64,000 nucleotides of DNA from Candidatus Melainabacteria bacterium. GTDB lineage: Bacteria > Cyanobacteriota > Vampirovibrionia > Obscuribacterales > Obscuribacteraceae. Shown here in pieces: positions 20,039 through 29,249 of the stretch. Location of the stretch: contig JADJWK010000003.1 in NCBI GenBank assembly GCA_016716405.1, forward strand, positions 806,001-870,000, read 5' to 3'. Each line of letters opens with the position of its first letter. Positions within the stretch are counted from its first letter, which is position 1. A program made the position numbers and the translations under genes. Below the pieces are notes generated by a model that saw nothing but the letters and a program-made list of their open reading frames with translations, made no database searches and had not been told where the DNA came from.

Positions 20039-21052
20039 TTGGACGATACGAGTCTACCGTTCGTGTCCTACGGAATCTTTCAACCAGGCGAGTTAGGATT
20101 CTTAAGAATAGGACCTTTGGTGGCAGACGTGCAGCCAATTCAATTGCAGAATCAGCTCCTCATCCGAGAAGGACTTCCAATTCTTGACTATAGTTCAAAG
20201 GGAAAAACCCATGCCTATATGATTTCGTTCCACAAATCCGCCAGCGACGAAGCATATAAAACAATCTGCGATCTTGAGCCAAAGCACCAGTATAGGTGGG
20301 ATCTTTATCACGACAATAGCCTGGTAAAGCGCAAATATGTTGGTCGGCAGGCATCCAAGGGAAGGTTCCATTGCCTTTGGCAGTATCGTTGGACGGGAAG
20401 AATGACCCACTTTTCACCATCGCCCTGGGTAATCCAGGAGACATTGGACCACTTTTCAAACTCTGAAGGGATGAATCTCAAACCCATGATGCACCTACAG
20501 ATGGCATATCTCCTGTTATGGAGCGCAATTGAGAGATATGCTAGCCTCCGATATAGTCTTGCTGGAGGTCCAATGAAAAAGATATTGCGAATCTCGGAAG
20601 AACCGGCCTTCATATGTGCGCTGAGGGAAGCACAGCCTGAACCTCGGATTGTTTATCGCGCTGATCGTCCGAGTAACAGGGTGACTCTTAATCCTGATGA
20701 CCCTAAAGAATCCATGGAATACTATTATCAGGTCCGAAGCAATATTGCTCACGCGGGTAAGAGCGCGGAACAGTACCACATGCTCGTTCAATCGTCACTC
20801 TCTGAACTTCTTGAAATTTTTCGCTGCGTGCTCAAATCGGCCTGGAAGGAATGTGAGTTCAAGAGCATCTGGATCGATTGTGTCACGGAGAAACACTTTT
20901 ATCTCATTCGAGCCGGCTACAATCAGGTCACTTTACTTGCTTCTTTAGAAAGCGGAGTTGTTCTCCTTGTCTTTTTCCTTCAAGTGGCAGCTTATAGTTT
21001 CGAATGTGCTTGCAGATGTGCCTGCGGTAGATTTTTCCAGCCAGTATTATGA
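20039..21052 (+). CDS. Gamma-glutamylcyclotransferase-like domain fused to HEPN-type domain
   Basis: The N-terminus (LPFVSYGIFQPGELGF) matches the opening strand and P-loop-like turn of the GGCT/AIG2 fold (YG-x-x-x-PG). Residues ~1-110 could form that domain. Residues ~150-290 are helical, with AYLLLWSAIERYASLRYSLA and the R-x4-H motif RSNIAH (233-238). This is typical of ApeA-type HEPN ribonucleases used in phage defence and toxin systems. The start is a TTG; no in-frame ATG precedes it. The last ~40 codons run over the end of the convergent gene and may be read-through after loss of the original stop. Domain calls are pattern-based, without a database search. Confidence 0.6.
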   Translation: MDDTSLPFVSYGIFQPGELGFLRIGPLVADVQPIQLQNQLLIREGLPILDYSSKGKTHAYMISFHKSASDEAYKTICDLEPKHQYRWDLYHDNSLVKRKYVGRQASKGRFHCLWQYRWTGRMTHFSPSPWVIQETLDHFSNSEGMNLKPMMHLQMAYLLLWSAIERYASLRYSLAGGPMKKILRISEEPAFICALREAQPEPRIVYRADRPSNRVTLNPDDPKESMEYYYQVRSNIAHAGKSAEQYHMLVQSSLSELLEIFRCVLKSAWKECEFKSIWIDCVTEKHFYLIRAGYNQVTLLASLESGVVLLVFFLQVAAYSFECACRCACGRFFQPVL

Positions 21053-21776
21053 ACGTGTCTCGTTCTAGGTCTGCGACCTTTTCAAGCTGGTTAAGGACTT
21101 TATCTGACCAGATGCGTTGTTCCGCACCAGTCTTCTCGGCAAGACTTTCATCATATGGAGCAATTTCTTCTTCTGGCTCTAATAGTCCGTGCTTAGCCGA
21201 AAGAATGTAAATGCTAGCCCCGGGATGGCGGGTCCTTGCATATTCAAAGGAACTGCGAAATAGGTCGCCGGTGTACATCTCTTCTGCCTTCGCCCGGCGA
21301 TCAAGTTTGGTCTTCCACAAGCCAGAAGAACAATTGTGTTTTTTCAACGATCGTTCTGGATCATTAAACTCTGGCAGTGCATCGAAGGATTCCAGATAAA
21401 TCGAAAAACACTCATACTCTAACTTTTCAACGTCTCCCATTAGCCGGTAATCGGCGGCAGTAGGATTAGTAACATCGCAAAAGCGTTTTCTGCAGATTTG
21501 ACTATAATGTTGCGAGACAGGATCTAGTGGTACTACGGTAAATCCCAGACTCTCCAAAAAGTAATTTGTCTCAGAGCCACCGCTAAATTCATTAGGCGAT
21601 AGTTGACGTCCCGTAGCAATCTCCGAAGCTTCACAGATGACGTACTTCGGTGGCAGAGCTTTGCCCTTATACTTCAATACGAACTTATCACTAAGGAACC
21701 TGTGAGGAATATCGTCCTCATTTAGGCGCTCCAAGACCTTCAGTACATGTGACTTTTTAATCTGGGGAGGAATCAT
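20928..21776 (-). CDS. ScoMcrA-head-like domain fused to DUF6884-like domain
   Basis: From the ATG at 21776, residues 1-85 (IKKSHVLKVLERLNEDDIPH, GKALPPKYVICEASE, FSGGSETNYFLESLGFTVV) match the N-terminal head domain seen in McrA-type and other modification-dependent restriction enzymes. The C-terminal ~150 residues (GLWKTKLDRRAKAEEMYTGD, IYILSAKHGLLEPEEEIAPY) look like DUF6884, a domain common in mobile and defence islands. A longer reading from 21929 would cover the CTGCAG operator, so the shorter start is preferred. It overlaps the convergent GGCT/HEPN gene by 125 bp. Role inferred: DNA-sensing restriction factor. Confidence 0.7.
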   Translation of the reverse strand: MIPPQIKKSHVLKVLERLNEDDIPHRFLSDKFVLKYKGKALPPKYVICEASEIATGRQLSPNEFSGGSETNYFLESLGFTVVPLDPVSQHYSQICRKRFCDVTNPTAADYRLMGDVEKLEYECFSIYLESFDALPEFNDPERSLKKHNCSSGLWKTKLDRRAKAEEMYTGDLFRSSFEYARTRHPGASIYILSAKHGLLEPEEEIAPYDESLAEKTGAEQRIWSDKVLNQLEKVADLERDTFIILAGKIYRRHICKHIRNYKLPLEGKRQGEQLRFLKKQVK

Positions 21777-21903
21777 TTGCCGATGCTCAAGTAACCATGA
21801 ATTTGTGATTATATCTGAATCCTGCTCCGGGATTGTTAATTCGCAAGAGAACTGAGATTGCGCAATCAGCGAACAAAGCCGAATTTTCAGCCGGAGCAAC
21901 AGA

Positions 21904-21920
21904 CTGCAGAAATACTGCAG
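21904..21920. promoter_or_regulatory. CTGCAG-N5-CTGCAG operator before the DUF6884 gene
   Basis: CTGCAGAAATACTGCAG is the exact reverse complement of the site at 23727-23743 and 14 of 17 bases like that at 42356-42372. It lies 128 bp before the likely start at 21776. A WYL-domain regulator encoded next door is the natural binding partner (inference). Confidence 0.55.
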
Positions 21921-22060
21921 GGCCAGCATCTATCTTTTAGATCTGCATGATCAACAGAAGTCCCGAGACACTGCAAGCCCAAGCTCCGAGGACAAAATAG
22001 TGATAAACGCGAAAGTTCCAGACAATTCACCAGGGCTGATAGCCTGCTTTTCCTCCTCGG

Positions 22061-22387
22061 ATGGGAGAGGCTCATCAGTGGCTCTCTGATATGGAATATA
22101 TTCGGCGTCAGAGAGCCGAACAGATTCACCTTGCTGAGCTCGAAAAGGAGCTCAGGAAGCTCCAGAGAGAGAACAGATACCTCAAGGAGCAGTTGGACCT
22201 GATAATGCAACACCCTCTCTACGATGACAGGTCGGACAGAATCAACGTGAGCTATGCTCACTGGCGGAGGCAACGCCTCCAGGTCGAACAACTCGATCTC
22301 TACAGGCTCCGATCCCGCATTTCTCTAATTCTTGCCGCCCTATCAATCCTGGCTCTAGTATGGACATGGCTGGTTCACCGGTTATAG
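22061..22387 (+). CDS. Small coiled-coil membrane protein
   Basis: A 108-residue protein. Residues ~10-50 are a charged coiled coil (RAEQIHLAELEKELRKLQRE). The C-terminal 22 residues form one transmembrane helix (ISLILAALSILALVWTWLVH), so it is tail-anchored with the coil in the cytosol. The start is ATG 22061, or 22091. No family is recognised. It lies between the DUF6884 operator and the next + gene, so it could belong to the defence patch. Confidence 0.6.
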   Translation: MGEAHQWLSDMEYIRRQRAEQIHLAELEKELRKLQRENRYLKEQLDLIMQHPLYDDRSDRINVSYAHWRRQRLQVEQLDLYRLRSRISLILAALSILALVWTWLVHRL

Positions 22388-22485
22388 GGGAACAAATAAG
22401 CCAACAGGGAGCCATAAAAACGTCCTGATGTTTTTGCCAAACTGGCAACGCGGAATTTATCTACACAAGACTGAGGAGGTCAAGT

Positions 22486-22931
22486 ATGGCAGGATTCTCA
22501 AAAATATATTGCATTGGCGGACCTGGCGGGTTCATGGGAGCCGATGGCATCAACCCCATCGAACTTCAGATCTGGATCGGAAATTCCAGCCGACAGTGGA
22601 TGGAGGCCAGGTATTTCAGGAAGGGAATCAAACCAATTGGCGACCTGAAGACAATAATTCCAGCCGCCCCGACCATCCGGACAACCTTCTGGATGCTTGC
22701 ATTGCCTTCTATCCCCGGGCGTTTCGAGATTGCCCGTCCCTCTCAAAAGTGAAGAGACAACTCCGAGGACTCGAGTGCCTGGACTTTGACCAAAATCAAG
22801 ACGAAATTCCGGAGGACTGGTACCGGCTGCGTGAGGAAGCCAGACAACCGATGCTCAGCATCAATATATTCGAGGCGAATCTGGTCAGATACAATCACAC
22901 AAACCTTATCCAGCTGAAGCCCTCCAGGTAG
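22486..22931 (+). pseudogene. Unknown protein, probably one gene with a one-base deletion in a C-run
   Basis: GAGGAGG sits six bases before the ATG at 22486, an excellent start. The first frame reads MAGFSKIYCIGGPGGFMGAD to IIPAAP and then degenerates. Adding one C to the CCCC run at about 22669-22672 moves it into the frame DHPDNLLDACIAFYPRAF, which ends at 22931. The joined product is ~149 residues. The N-terminus (IYCIGGPGGF, IQIWIGN-like) reads as a beta-rich small domain. No family is recognised. Confidence 0.55.
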
Positions 22932-22943
22932 AAATCTGAAAGG

Positions 22944-23663
22944 TCAGTAATTGTTAGTGCGATTCACTGCCTTGTGCGGCAACAGACAGCCGTACCTGGG
23001 CGATAGCCATTCAAGAAGCGCCTCAGGGACTTCGATTGAGGCGCTTTTCTCAATAACCTCGACCTTGCTGACGGACTCGAGCGCGATTGGCTCGAGCAAT
23101 ACTAAATCCTGGTCCAGGGCCAGAAGTTGCCAACGCCTGTTCGTCTCGACAATACAGCACGGGAACAGGTTCGTCTGTCTCGGCATCTCCCCTGCTGGGA
23201 CCTGAAACTCGACTCGGATAAGCGATCCGTCGACGCATGCAGCAATCAACGCCGATAATGTCTGGGGCGAGAATTCTCTTCGAGGCAGATACTCGCTTCG
23301 GATAGCACAATTCAGAAGTTCCAGATCCTTCTCCCGGACAGATCGAAGCCGTCTGCTTATCTTCTTTAGAGCCTGATTGAGAAGAGGATTGAACGCCGAT
23401 CCCAGAGAGCCGCAGAGCGACTCACTGGCGAGCACGAGCAAGCTGAATTCATCGAAAGAAAGATCAAAGCTTGGCAAACCCGCTCCCGGATTGGCGTTGT
23501 AGTATCCATTGCGAGAACGATCGAACTGAATGTCCAGACCCAGGTCGACCCTGAGAATCCGGATGTCCTCATAAATCGTACGGGGGCGGACAGAGAACAG
23601 CGCGCAGAGATCACGCAGGCTGGGATAGCTCCCAGAGCTGATTACATTCTCTATGCCGAGCAA
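22944..23663 (-). CDS. WYL-domain transcription regulator (first copy)
   Basis: Ligand-sensing DNA-binding regulator of the DeoR-like wHTH + WYL type (YafY/BrxR/CapW-like family), often controlling phage-defence genes. It has an N-terminal winged helix (SLRDLCALFSVRPRTIYEDI), the family PSFDLSFDEFSLLVLA linker, and a WYL-like core (RWQLLALDQDLVLLEPIALE). The 239-residue length is slightly short, lacking most of the C-terminal WCX extension. The start is only a TTG at 23663. An ATG 30 bp upstream lies in another frame, so the N-terminus may also carry an indel. The CTGCAG operator at 23727 sits 64 bp upstream, suggesting autoregulation. Confidence 0.8.
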   Translation of the reverse strand: MLGIENVISSGSYPSLRDLCALFSVRPRTIYEDIRILRVDLGLDIQFDRSRNGYYNANPGAGLPSFDLSFDEFSLLVLASESLCGSLGSAFNPLLNQALKKISRRLRSVREKDLELLNCAIRSEYLPRREFSPQTLSALIAACVDGSLIRVEFQVPAGEMPRQTNLFPCCIVETNRRWQLLALDQDLVLLEPIALESVSKVEVIEKSASIEVPEALLEWLSPRYGCLLPHKAVNRTNNY

Positions 23664-23726
23664 TCTTTCAAGTCAGTGGCGTGAATCTTCATCACTGACG
23701 ATAAAATCCAATCTTAGGCTGCCACT

Positions 23727-23743
23727 CTGCAGTATTTCTGCAG
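23727..23743. promoter_or_regulatory. CTGCAG-TATTT-CTGCAG operator before the first WYL gene
   Basis: Two CTGCAG boxes 5 bp apart, between the end of the second WYL gene (23769) and the start of the first (23663). The same 17-bp site occurs at 21904, and a variant at 42356. Position fits self-repression by the WYL protein. Confidence 0.55.
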
Positions 23744-23768
23744 TCCGGTGAATTGCCTCCGACGATTT

Positions 23769-24777
23769 TTACTGCTCAGCGACCCTCAGTCTGCGAGCCT
23801 GGCCGGAGTCATACTTCCTGTAATTCTTAAGGGCTGACTTCAAATCATGCTCGATCATGTCGATAAGCGCCCTGGGTCTCAGCACGACAGCATTGGAGCA
23901 ATAGAACATTACCCATCGCTTTACCTCTTCGAGGCTCAAGCTCTTAAAGTCAAAATGCAACTGCGGTCTGGCTTTTCTTGGATTTGCTGGCCTTCCCTCC
24001 AGACCTTCTCGCGAATATAGGGCGCTGCCGGCAGAAGAAAAAAAGGATCGACACGGTCCACTCTTCTCCACGACGCTCTATTTGAAATGCATTGCTGATC
24101 CAGGCATCAATGTCCAGGCTCTGGTCTCTATTGAATTTTTCCCCGGTCAGGACGGAAAGCTCCAGAATACGGTGCAAGGCAAACATTCGCAGGTCCTTTC
24201 TGAGCCTGCAGTAGGCGAGCAAATACCAGATACCAAGATGCTGAAGGACACGATAGGGCTCTATTACCCGCCTGCTTTTGACGTTTGTGCTCGGCGCGAA
24301 ATAGGTGATTTCGATTCTGTTCTGATTCTTGATCGCCTTGCGAACCTGGTCGAAGGTCCTTCTGCTCACAGAAGGCAGCGGAAGCGAGACATTATGAATC
24401 TGGCTGCTAAATTCAGTCGCCAGCTCCTTAACTGACTCCGAGACACGGGTCTCCACCTTATCCAGCGCGCTATCGAGGTCTGGCTTTAGGAAGGATGCCT
24501 GCCCGCTCAACATGTCTCTAGAGACAGCAAGACCAGCAAGCTCAGCTTCTGACAGGTCAAATGACGGCAGCGTCCTGGAGAGATCTCTGTTTACGTAGCC
24601 GTTATGAAATCTGTCATATTCGATGTCCAGAAGGAAGTTGTCCTTGAGCTTCCTGATGTCCTCGTAGATGGTTCGCGGCTTCACCTCGAAAATGCCACAG
24701 AGCTTCTCGACGTTAGGATAATTCCCACGCCGGATCTCTCTATCTATGCCAATGAGGCGCTCGAGACTCCTCGTCAT
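23769..24777 (-). pseudogene. WYL-domain transcription regulator (second copy) with a frameshift in a T7 run
   Basis: Paralogue of the regulator at 22944. The ATG at 24777 gives MTRSLERLIGIDREIRRGNY, a winged helix (CGIFEVKPRTIYEDIRKLKD), the PSFDLSEAELAGLAVSRDML linker and a complete WYL core (RRVIEPYRVLQHLGIWYLLA). After WTVSIL, near 24035, the frame is lost at a run of seven T. The neighbouring frame continues with SSAGSALYSREG and a full WCX-like end (SLEEVKRWVMFYCSNAVVLR) to the stop at 23769. A one- or two-base change in the T-run restores a ~336-residue protein. It may be phase-variable, mutated, or a sequencing error. Confidence 0.8.
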
Positions 24778-25001
24778 ACGGGAACAGCTTCCTGAACAGC
24801 TTGATATATTCAATGCATATAACATTCCTGCGGCTTCCAGGGAAGCATACAAATGTTTGGATATTCATAATTGTCGGGCGACCTCAATAAAATGCCCGTG
24901 TCCAGGAACGTGCTTTCGAGCCAAAGCGCGGAATCATTCAGCGAAGCGCCACCGGAGCAGCCAACCCAAGATTGACGCTGAGGCTTCTAGCTATAAATGT
25001 T

Positions 25002-25523
25002 CTAGCTAAAAACAGACGGATAAGGAGGAGGCGATGCAGGAATGGTGGGCTCGGGTCGCCTTTTGCAAACCACAGGTTCTGGCGGATCGAGCAACTGCGA
25101 GGGATGCACAAACATGACTCTCATCCCATATCCGGCTAAAGAGCCGAGCATTTCGGCGAATTCTTCCAGGGATAGCTCCTTATCATCGATCTGAACCAGA
25201 ACATCTCCGTCATGCACAAGCTCGCATCGGAGCACATCGCCCACTGGATGCCACTGGCGTGAGCGCTTATCGAACTTGATCTGCGGAAATCCATCAGCAA
25301 TCTCTACAGGCGGATTGCTTTCTACTGACTCCTGCATAAACGACACCGTGTCATTGAAAGCAGCGAGAATCTCCTCATCGCTCATCGAGATGACTTCCTC
25401 ACCGATCTGAAGCCGCATGCTGGCATAATCGGGATCTTTGAAAGTGATGTAGGCAAACAAATCATCTCTATCAATAATCACGTCGTCGAGGGCAGCAACC
25501 TTTAGCTTTCTAGAAGCAGGCAT
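25002..25523 (-). CDS. Acidic soluble protein, unknown function
   Basis: A 173-residue protein starting at ATG 25523, which follows GGAGG with five bases between; longer readings upstream ignore this site. It is acidic with alternating short strands and helices (DDLFAYITFKDPDYASMRLQ, EEILAAFNDTVSFMQESVES, DVLVQIDDKELSLEEFAEML). The Pro-rich basic tail is PEPTIPASPPPYPS. No family is recognised. It is the last chromosomal gene before the island and reads away from it. Confidence 0.65.
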   Translation of the reverse strand: MPASRKLKVAALDDVIIDRDDLFAYITFKDPDYASMRLQIGEEVISMSDEEILAAFNDTVSFMQESVESNPPVEIADGFPQIKFDKRSRQWHPVGDVLRCELVHDGDVLVQIDDKELSLEEFAEMLGSLAGYGMRVMFVHPSQLLDPPEPVVCKRRPEPTIPASPPPYPSVFS

Positions 25524-25758
25524 AAGGACCTCCATTGAAGACGCTTCAATAGTAACCGAAGATGAAAACCTCAGGACAGCCTGTCTCAAATTATTGTTGA
25601 AACTCGAGGAACTGAATTTAGACAATGAGTGGAGTATTTGGGTGGGACACCTTCCGATCGAATATTCATCGATCGAGACGACGACTTAATACCATATACG
25701 ATGCTCGTAGAATGGGTGTTTCAAGGCTCATCCCAGCAGCGTTCGAACATCTGAAAAA

Positions 25759-25814
25759 CTTGGGCGGTGAGGGACTCGAACCCCCAGCCCCTTCGGTGTA
25801 AACGAAGTGCTCCA
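25759..25814. repeat. attL: displaced 3' fragment of tRNA-Val
   Basis: These 56 bp are identical to 63726-63781. They hold the T-arm, anticodon arm and 3' acceptor strand of tRNA-Val(TAC), but the sequence departs after TGCTCCA, so no tRNA can form here. It marks the left crossover end of the island. Confidence 0.92.
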
Positions 25815-25924
25815 GGATCTTGACAGCCCAGAATTAATGCGGGTTTTGCTAGATCTGGTGGGCGTTTTGCGATATAGTGGTATTTGATAGTCAAGCACTA
25901 AAAAGAGTGGTTTTTGAGCTTGAA

Positions 25925-26013
25925 GGGGGCACCAAAGGGGCACCGGACTTTTCGGCAAACCCCTTCTGCTACAACGAAAGGGTTTGACCTCTCGAAAAAG
26001 AGGCAGGGGCACC
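25925..26013. repeat. GGGGCACC repeats near attL (candidate integrase arm sites)
   Basis: GGGGCACC occurs at 25926-25933, 25937-25944 and 26006-26013. The first two, joined by AAA, recur exactly at the other island end (63683-63701). Short direct repeats close to both att cores are the usual layout of arm-type sites for tyrosine integrases. Function is inferred. Confidence 0.5.
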
Positions 26014-26058
26014 GGCAGGAATCTTGGGGAAACCGTCAAAGGATAAAGGTTTGATGAG

Positions 26059-27324
26059 ATGGCACAGAAAAGGATAGGATTCACAGTCGCAAGAATAGAG
26101 AAGCTGCCAGCGGCGCCAGACGGTAAGAGGCAGGACTACTACGATACCGATATAAAGGAGCTGCTGGTCCAGGTGACCAGCAGCGGAACGAAAACATTCT
26201 ATGTCCGGCGGAAGATCGACGGCGTCTCTCATCGTATAAAGATTGGTCGCTTCCCAGCGACCAATGTCGAGGACGCGAGGAAACAGGCTCGGGAGATACT
26301 TTCGTCTATAGACAAGGGAATCAATCCTCAGGACAAGAAAAGGGAGCAACGAGAGGAGCTCACGCTTGGGGAGCTTTTCGAACTATATATAGAGGAATAC
26401 GCTAAGAAACGATGCTCAACCTGGAAGGATATAAAGGAAAACTTCCGGCGCTATTTGTCGCATTGGGCTGATCGCAAGCTGTCATCCATTAAGAAGACCG
26501 ATGTCCAGCAATGGGTCAACAAACTGGGCAACAAGAGTATCCATACTGCTAATCGGAACTACGACAATCTACGGGCAATGTACGGCTGGGCCATCAAGCT
26601 GGGGTACTTCAGCAAGGAAAATCCCTGCAAGGGAGTCGACAAGTTCAAGACTCACTCTCGAGAACGTTTCTTGATGCCAGACGAGCGCGATCGGTTTTTA
26701 GCAGCCGTGCATGCGTATCCAGATGAGACCATACGGGACTATATTCTGGTGAGCCTTGGAACGGCGGCGCGCAAATCGAATGTGTTGGCCATGCGTTGGG
26801 ACGAGATTGACTTCACACTGGAACAGTGGCGTATTCCTCGAACAAAGAACGACGAGCCGTTAACGATCGGTTTGACCGAGAAGGTCCTAGACATCCTGCG
26901 ACGGAGGAAGAAGCAATCTAATAGTGAGTGGGTATTTCCGTCAGACCAGGGCAGTGCCTCGGGCCACCTTGAAACACCGAACAAAGCATTCAAGAAGATT
27001 GTGGCTGAAGCCGGAATGAAAGACTTCAGAATTCATGATCTGAGGCGCACCATGGGTAGTTACCTTGCTATTCAAGGAACTAGCATGCAGATGATAGGAA
27101 AGGCGCTTGGACACAAGTCTCAAGCGGCGACGGCAGTCTATGCACGACTAACAAATGATCCTGTTCGCTTAGCGATGGAAGCGGCGCAGAAAGTCCTGTT
27201 CGAGGGCGAGGGGCTTGAACGGCCCAGTGACGAGAATGTTGTACCTTTCACTGAGGGGGAAAAGTCGAAGAAGAAGAGCAAGCCGGAGAACAAGAGTCAG
27301 GCTAAGAAGCGGAGCAAGTCATAA
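26059..27324 (+). CDS. int: DUF4102-type tyrosine integrase
   Basis: Site-specific recombinase that inserts and excises the island at tRNA-Val. It has 421 residues. The N-terminal DUF4102 arm-binding domain is residues 1-95 (TSSGTKTFYVRRKIDGVSHR, IKIGRFPATNVEDARK). A SAM-like core-binding domain follows (~105-190), then the catalytic domain with Arg near 238 (GTAARKSNVLAMRWDEI), H-x-x-R near 325-328 (HDLRRTMGSYLA), His near 351 (LGHKSQ) and the nucleophile Tyr near 360 (AVYARL). A Lys/Ser-rich tail follows. The stop overlaps the next start (ATGA). Intact, so the island may still move. Confidence 0.95.
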   Translation: MAQKRIGFTVARIEKLPAAPDGKRQDYYDTDIKELLVQVTSSGTKTFYVRRKIDGVSHRIKIGRFPATNVEDARKQAREILSSIDKGINPQDKKREQREELTLGELFELYIEEYAKKRCSTWKDIKENFRRYLSHWADRKLSSIKKTDVQQWVNKLGNKSIHTANRNYDNLRAMYGWAIKLGYFSKENPCKGVDKFKTHSRERFLMPDERDRFLAAVHAYPDETIRDYILVSLGTAARKSNVLAMRWDEIDFTLEQWRIPRTKNDEPLTIGLTEKVLDILRRRKKQSNSEWVFPSDQGSASGHLETPNKAFKKIVAEAGMKDFRIHDLRRTMGSYLAIQGTSMQMIGKALGHKSQAATAVYARLTNDPVRLAMEAAQKVLFEGEGLERPSDENVVPFTEGEKSKKKSKPENKSQAKKRSKS

Positions 27325-27884
27325 TGAAGAAACTGAAAAAGACAGAGGGCGGAATGTATTGTTTTCTTGTCACGTTCGACCCGGCTAGCGAGCTATTGAA
27401 CGTTGTCGATCTAAATGCTCCAAGTAACGCGACGCAAGGTGATCAATTGATTAGGATTTCAGATGAATCACCAGCGCCTGAATCGAGTGACTCTAGTCTC
27501 ATGAGAGCTGTCGCAGATAAGTTACCGCCGAAGGAGCTGCCGCTGGAGCCAGACTCGGAACCAATAAAGGAAGAAGTCCTGATGGAATCCGACGACGTCA
27601 TGCCGATTGCACCAGTCGAGATACTGGAAAAAGGGCTGAAGAAGGCACCACAGAAATCGAAGCCGAAGAGAGAGTATAGCTCTACCGATTTGCTTTCTCG
27701 GAGGGAAGCCGCTGAAGTTCTCGGTGTGAGCGAGCAGACATTGGCTGTTTGGAAATGCACAGGTCGCTATGATCTTCCGTATGTGAAAATCGGCAAACTT
27801 GTGAAGTACAGAAAAGCTGACCTTGATCGATTCATCGACGGTAGGAAACACGAATCTCTCGCTCCGGAGAAAAAGGAACGCTGA
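27324..27884 (+). CDS. Excisionase-like MerR/AlpA HTH protein with long N-terminal extension
   Basis: The last ~65 residues form a MerR/Xis-type helix-turn-helix (LLSRREAAEVLGVSEQTLAV, then WKCTGRYDLPYVKIGKLVKY), the class used as excisionase or AlpA-like activator. The first ~115 residues are acidic, Pro/Ser-rich and probably disordered, which is unusual for such small proteins. It overlaps the integrase stop by four bases, so the two are translated together. That fits a role as recombination directionality factor. Its HTH is nearly identical to the stand-alone protein at 39916-40137. Confidence 0.85.
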   Translation: MKKLKKTEGGMYCFLVTFDPASELLNVVDLNAPSNATQGDQLIRISDESPAPESSDSSLMRAVADKLPPKELPLEPDSEPIKEEVLMESDDVMPIAPVEILEKGLKKAPQKSKPKREYSSTDLLSRREAAEVLGVSEQTLAVWKCTGRYDLPYVKIGKLVKYRKADLDRFIDGRKHESLAPEKKER

Positions 27885-27954
27885 TCATTCTGCTTAGAGT
27901 GATCGAATAGTCGGGCTTCGATAGCTAACGGTACTAGCTCTTGCAGGTCTCCAG

Positions 27955-28218
27955 TTACAAGCCCGCTCTGCGGATTTGCACCTGAAGTTGGGGAGTATTC
28001 TGTTTAGCTGTATTGTGTGTATGAACACTGGTTTCGAGCACATATCCCTTCATCGTGAATCGCTGATCATCGTCGAGGTCAAATGTCTTCTCTTCGCCTT
28101 TGATGCTCTCAAAAAAGCCTTGATGTTCTGGAGATGTCTGAACAATCCAGTCGCTCTGTTGCACCACGCTGTCAGCCACTAAATCGAAAGAATCTCCATC
28201 TACTTGAATTGTAGCCAT
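27955..28218 (-). CDS. Small protein of unknown function
   Basis: An 87-residue soluble protein (MATIQVDGDSFDLVADSVVQ to a QVQIRRAGL end), strand-rich by pattern. AGGAG lies seven bases before the ATG, so it is very likely translated. No family is recognised. It lies between the integrase module and the IS3 insertion. Confidence 0.6.
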   Translation of the reverse strand: MATIQVDGDSFDLVADSVVQQSDWIVQTSPEHQGFFESIKGEEKTFDLDDDQRFTMKGYVLETSVHTHNTAKQNTPQLQVQIRRAGL

Positions 28219-28400
28219 TGAAATCTCCTCTTAATCCTGCGTCACTAGAACCGACCTTTTGCAAGGAATTACTGATTCCGTGACCGTATAACCATTCGGA
28301 TTCCTTGACTTTGCCAGACCTGGTGATTCTAGTTAATGTGAGCGGGGGTGGCATGACCCCTTCCGTAGTACCATTCGTTTTGCTACTTCTGACATCCTAT

Positions 28401-29249
28401 TTACCCCGCTAAGGGCAAAGAACAACTGCTTTGTTCGGAAAGCATGAAAGCGAACTCCCACGGTGTCAGATTTCCCAAGGCACTGTGGGGTCTGACGTGG
28501 TTGAAGTAGTTTCTCCACTCTTCGATCGTCTTCCGGGCTTCGAAGATGTTGGAGAACCATTGCTCGTTGAGGCATTCATCTCTCAGCTTTCCGTTGAATG
28601 ACTCAACAATGGCATTCTGCATGGGTTTTCCTGGATCTATGAATCTGAGTTTTACTCCGTTCTTTCGAGCCCAGGTCTTGATCTCCTTGCAGGTAAACTC
28701 GAGCCCGTTGTCCACCGTCACCTCTTTTGGCAAACCTCGATACCACCTCAGGTTCTCCAGGGTCCGAATCACTCGGCGCCCAGGGAGGCTCGTATCCACC
28801 TCTATGGCGATACATTCTCTCGTGTAGCTGTCGACGATATTGAGAGTTCTGAACCGTCGACCACTACTCAGGCTGTCAGACATGAAGTCCATTGCCCAAG
28901 TCGAGTTAGGTTCTACGGCTTTTGCTACTCGCTGCCCTGTGCCACGAAGTCGCTTTCGCTTCCTCCTCCGGATTTGCAGGCTCAGGATTTTGCAAAGCCG
29001 TTGCACCCGCTTGTCGTTGATTCGATAGCCGTCCCTGCGCATGAAGAGGCCAAGCCTGCGGTAGCCGAATCGTCTGTGCTTGTATGCGAGTTCGAGTAAA
29101 TGCTCGATCTCTTTCGGTCTCTTGTCTGGTTTTGGTGAGTAGCGAGCGACAGACCGGCTCAGTCCGACGAGCCGTGCAGCCCGCCTCTCCGACAGACCTT
29201 CATTGACCATGATTTGAATGGCTACCCTCTTCTGCGCAGGGGCTACCAC
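28401..29249 (-). CDS. IS3 transposase OrfB (DDE domain)
   Basis: 282 codons in the minus-one frame, with HTH_21-like N-terminus (GLSERRAARLVGLSRSVARY, HRRFGYRRLGLFMRRDG) and the rve integrase core. Catalytic residues: Asp in WAMDFMSD, Asp in VTVDNGLEF, Glu in NAIVESFNGKLRDEC, and the ending HVRPHSALGNLTPWEF. It is expressed mainly as an OrfAB fusion by frameshifting. It is complete, so the element should be active. Confidence 0.93.
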   Translation of the reverse strand: MVAPAQKRVAIQIMVNEGLSERRAARLVGLSRSVARYSPKPDKRPKEIEHLLELAYKHRRFGYRRLGLFMRRDGYRINDKRVQRLCKILSLQIRRRKRKRLRGTGQRVAKAVEPNSTWAMDFMSDSLSSGRRFRTLNIVDSYTRECIAIEVDTSLPGRRVIRTLENLRWYRGLPKEVTVDNGLEFTCKEIKTWARKNGVKLRFIDPGKPMQNAIVESFNGKLRDECLNEQWFSNIFEARKTIEEWRNYFNHVRPHSALGNLTPWEFAFMLSEQSSCSLPLAG

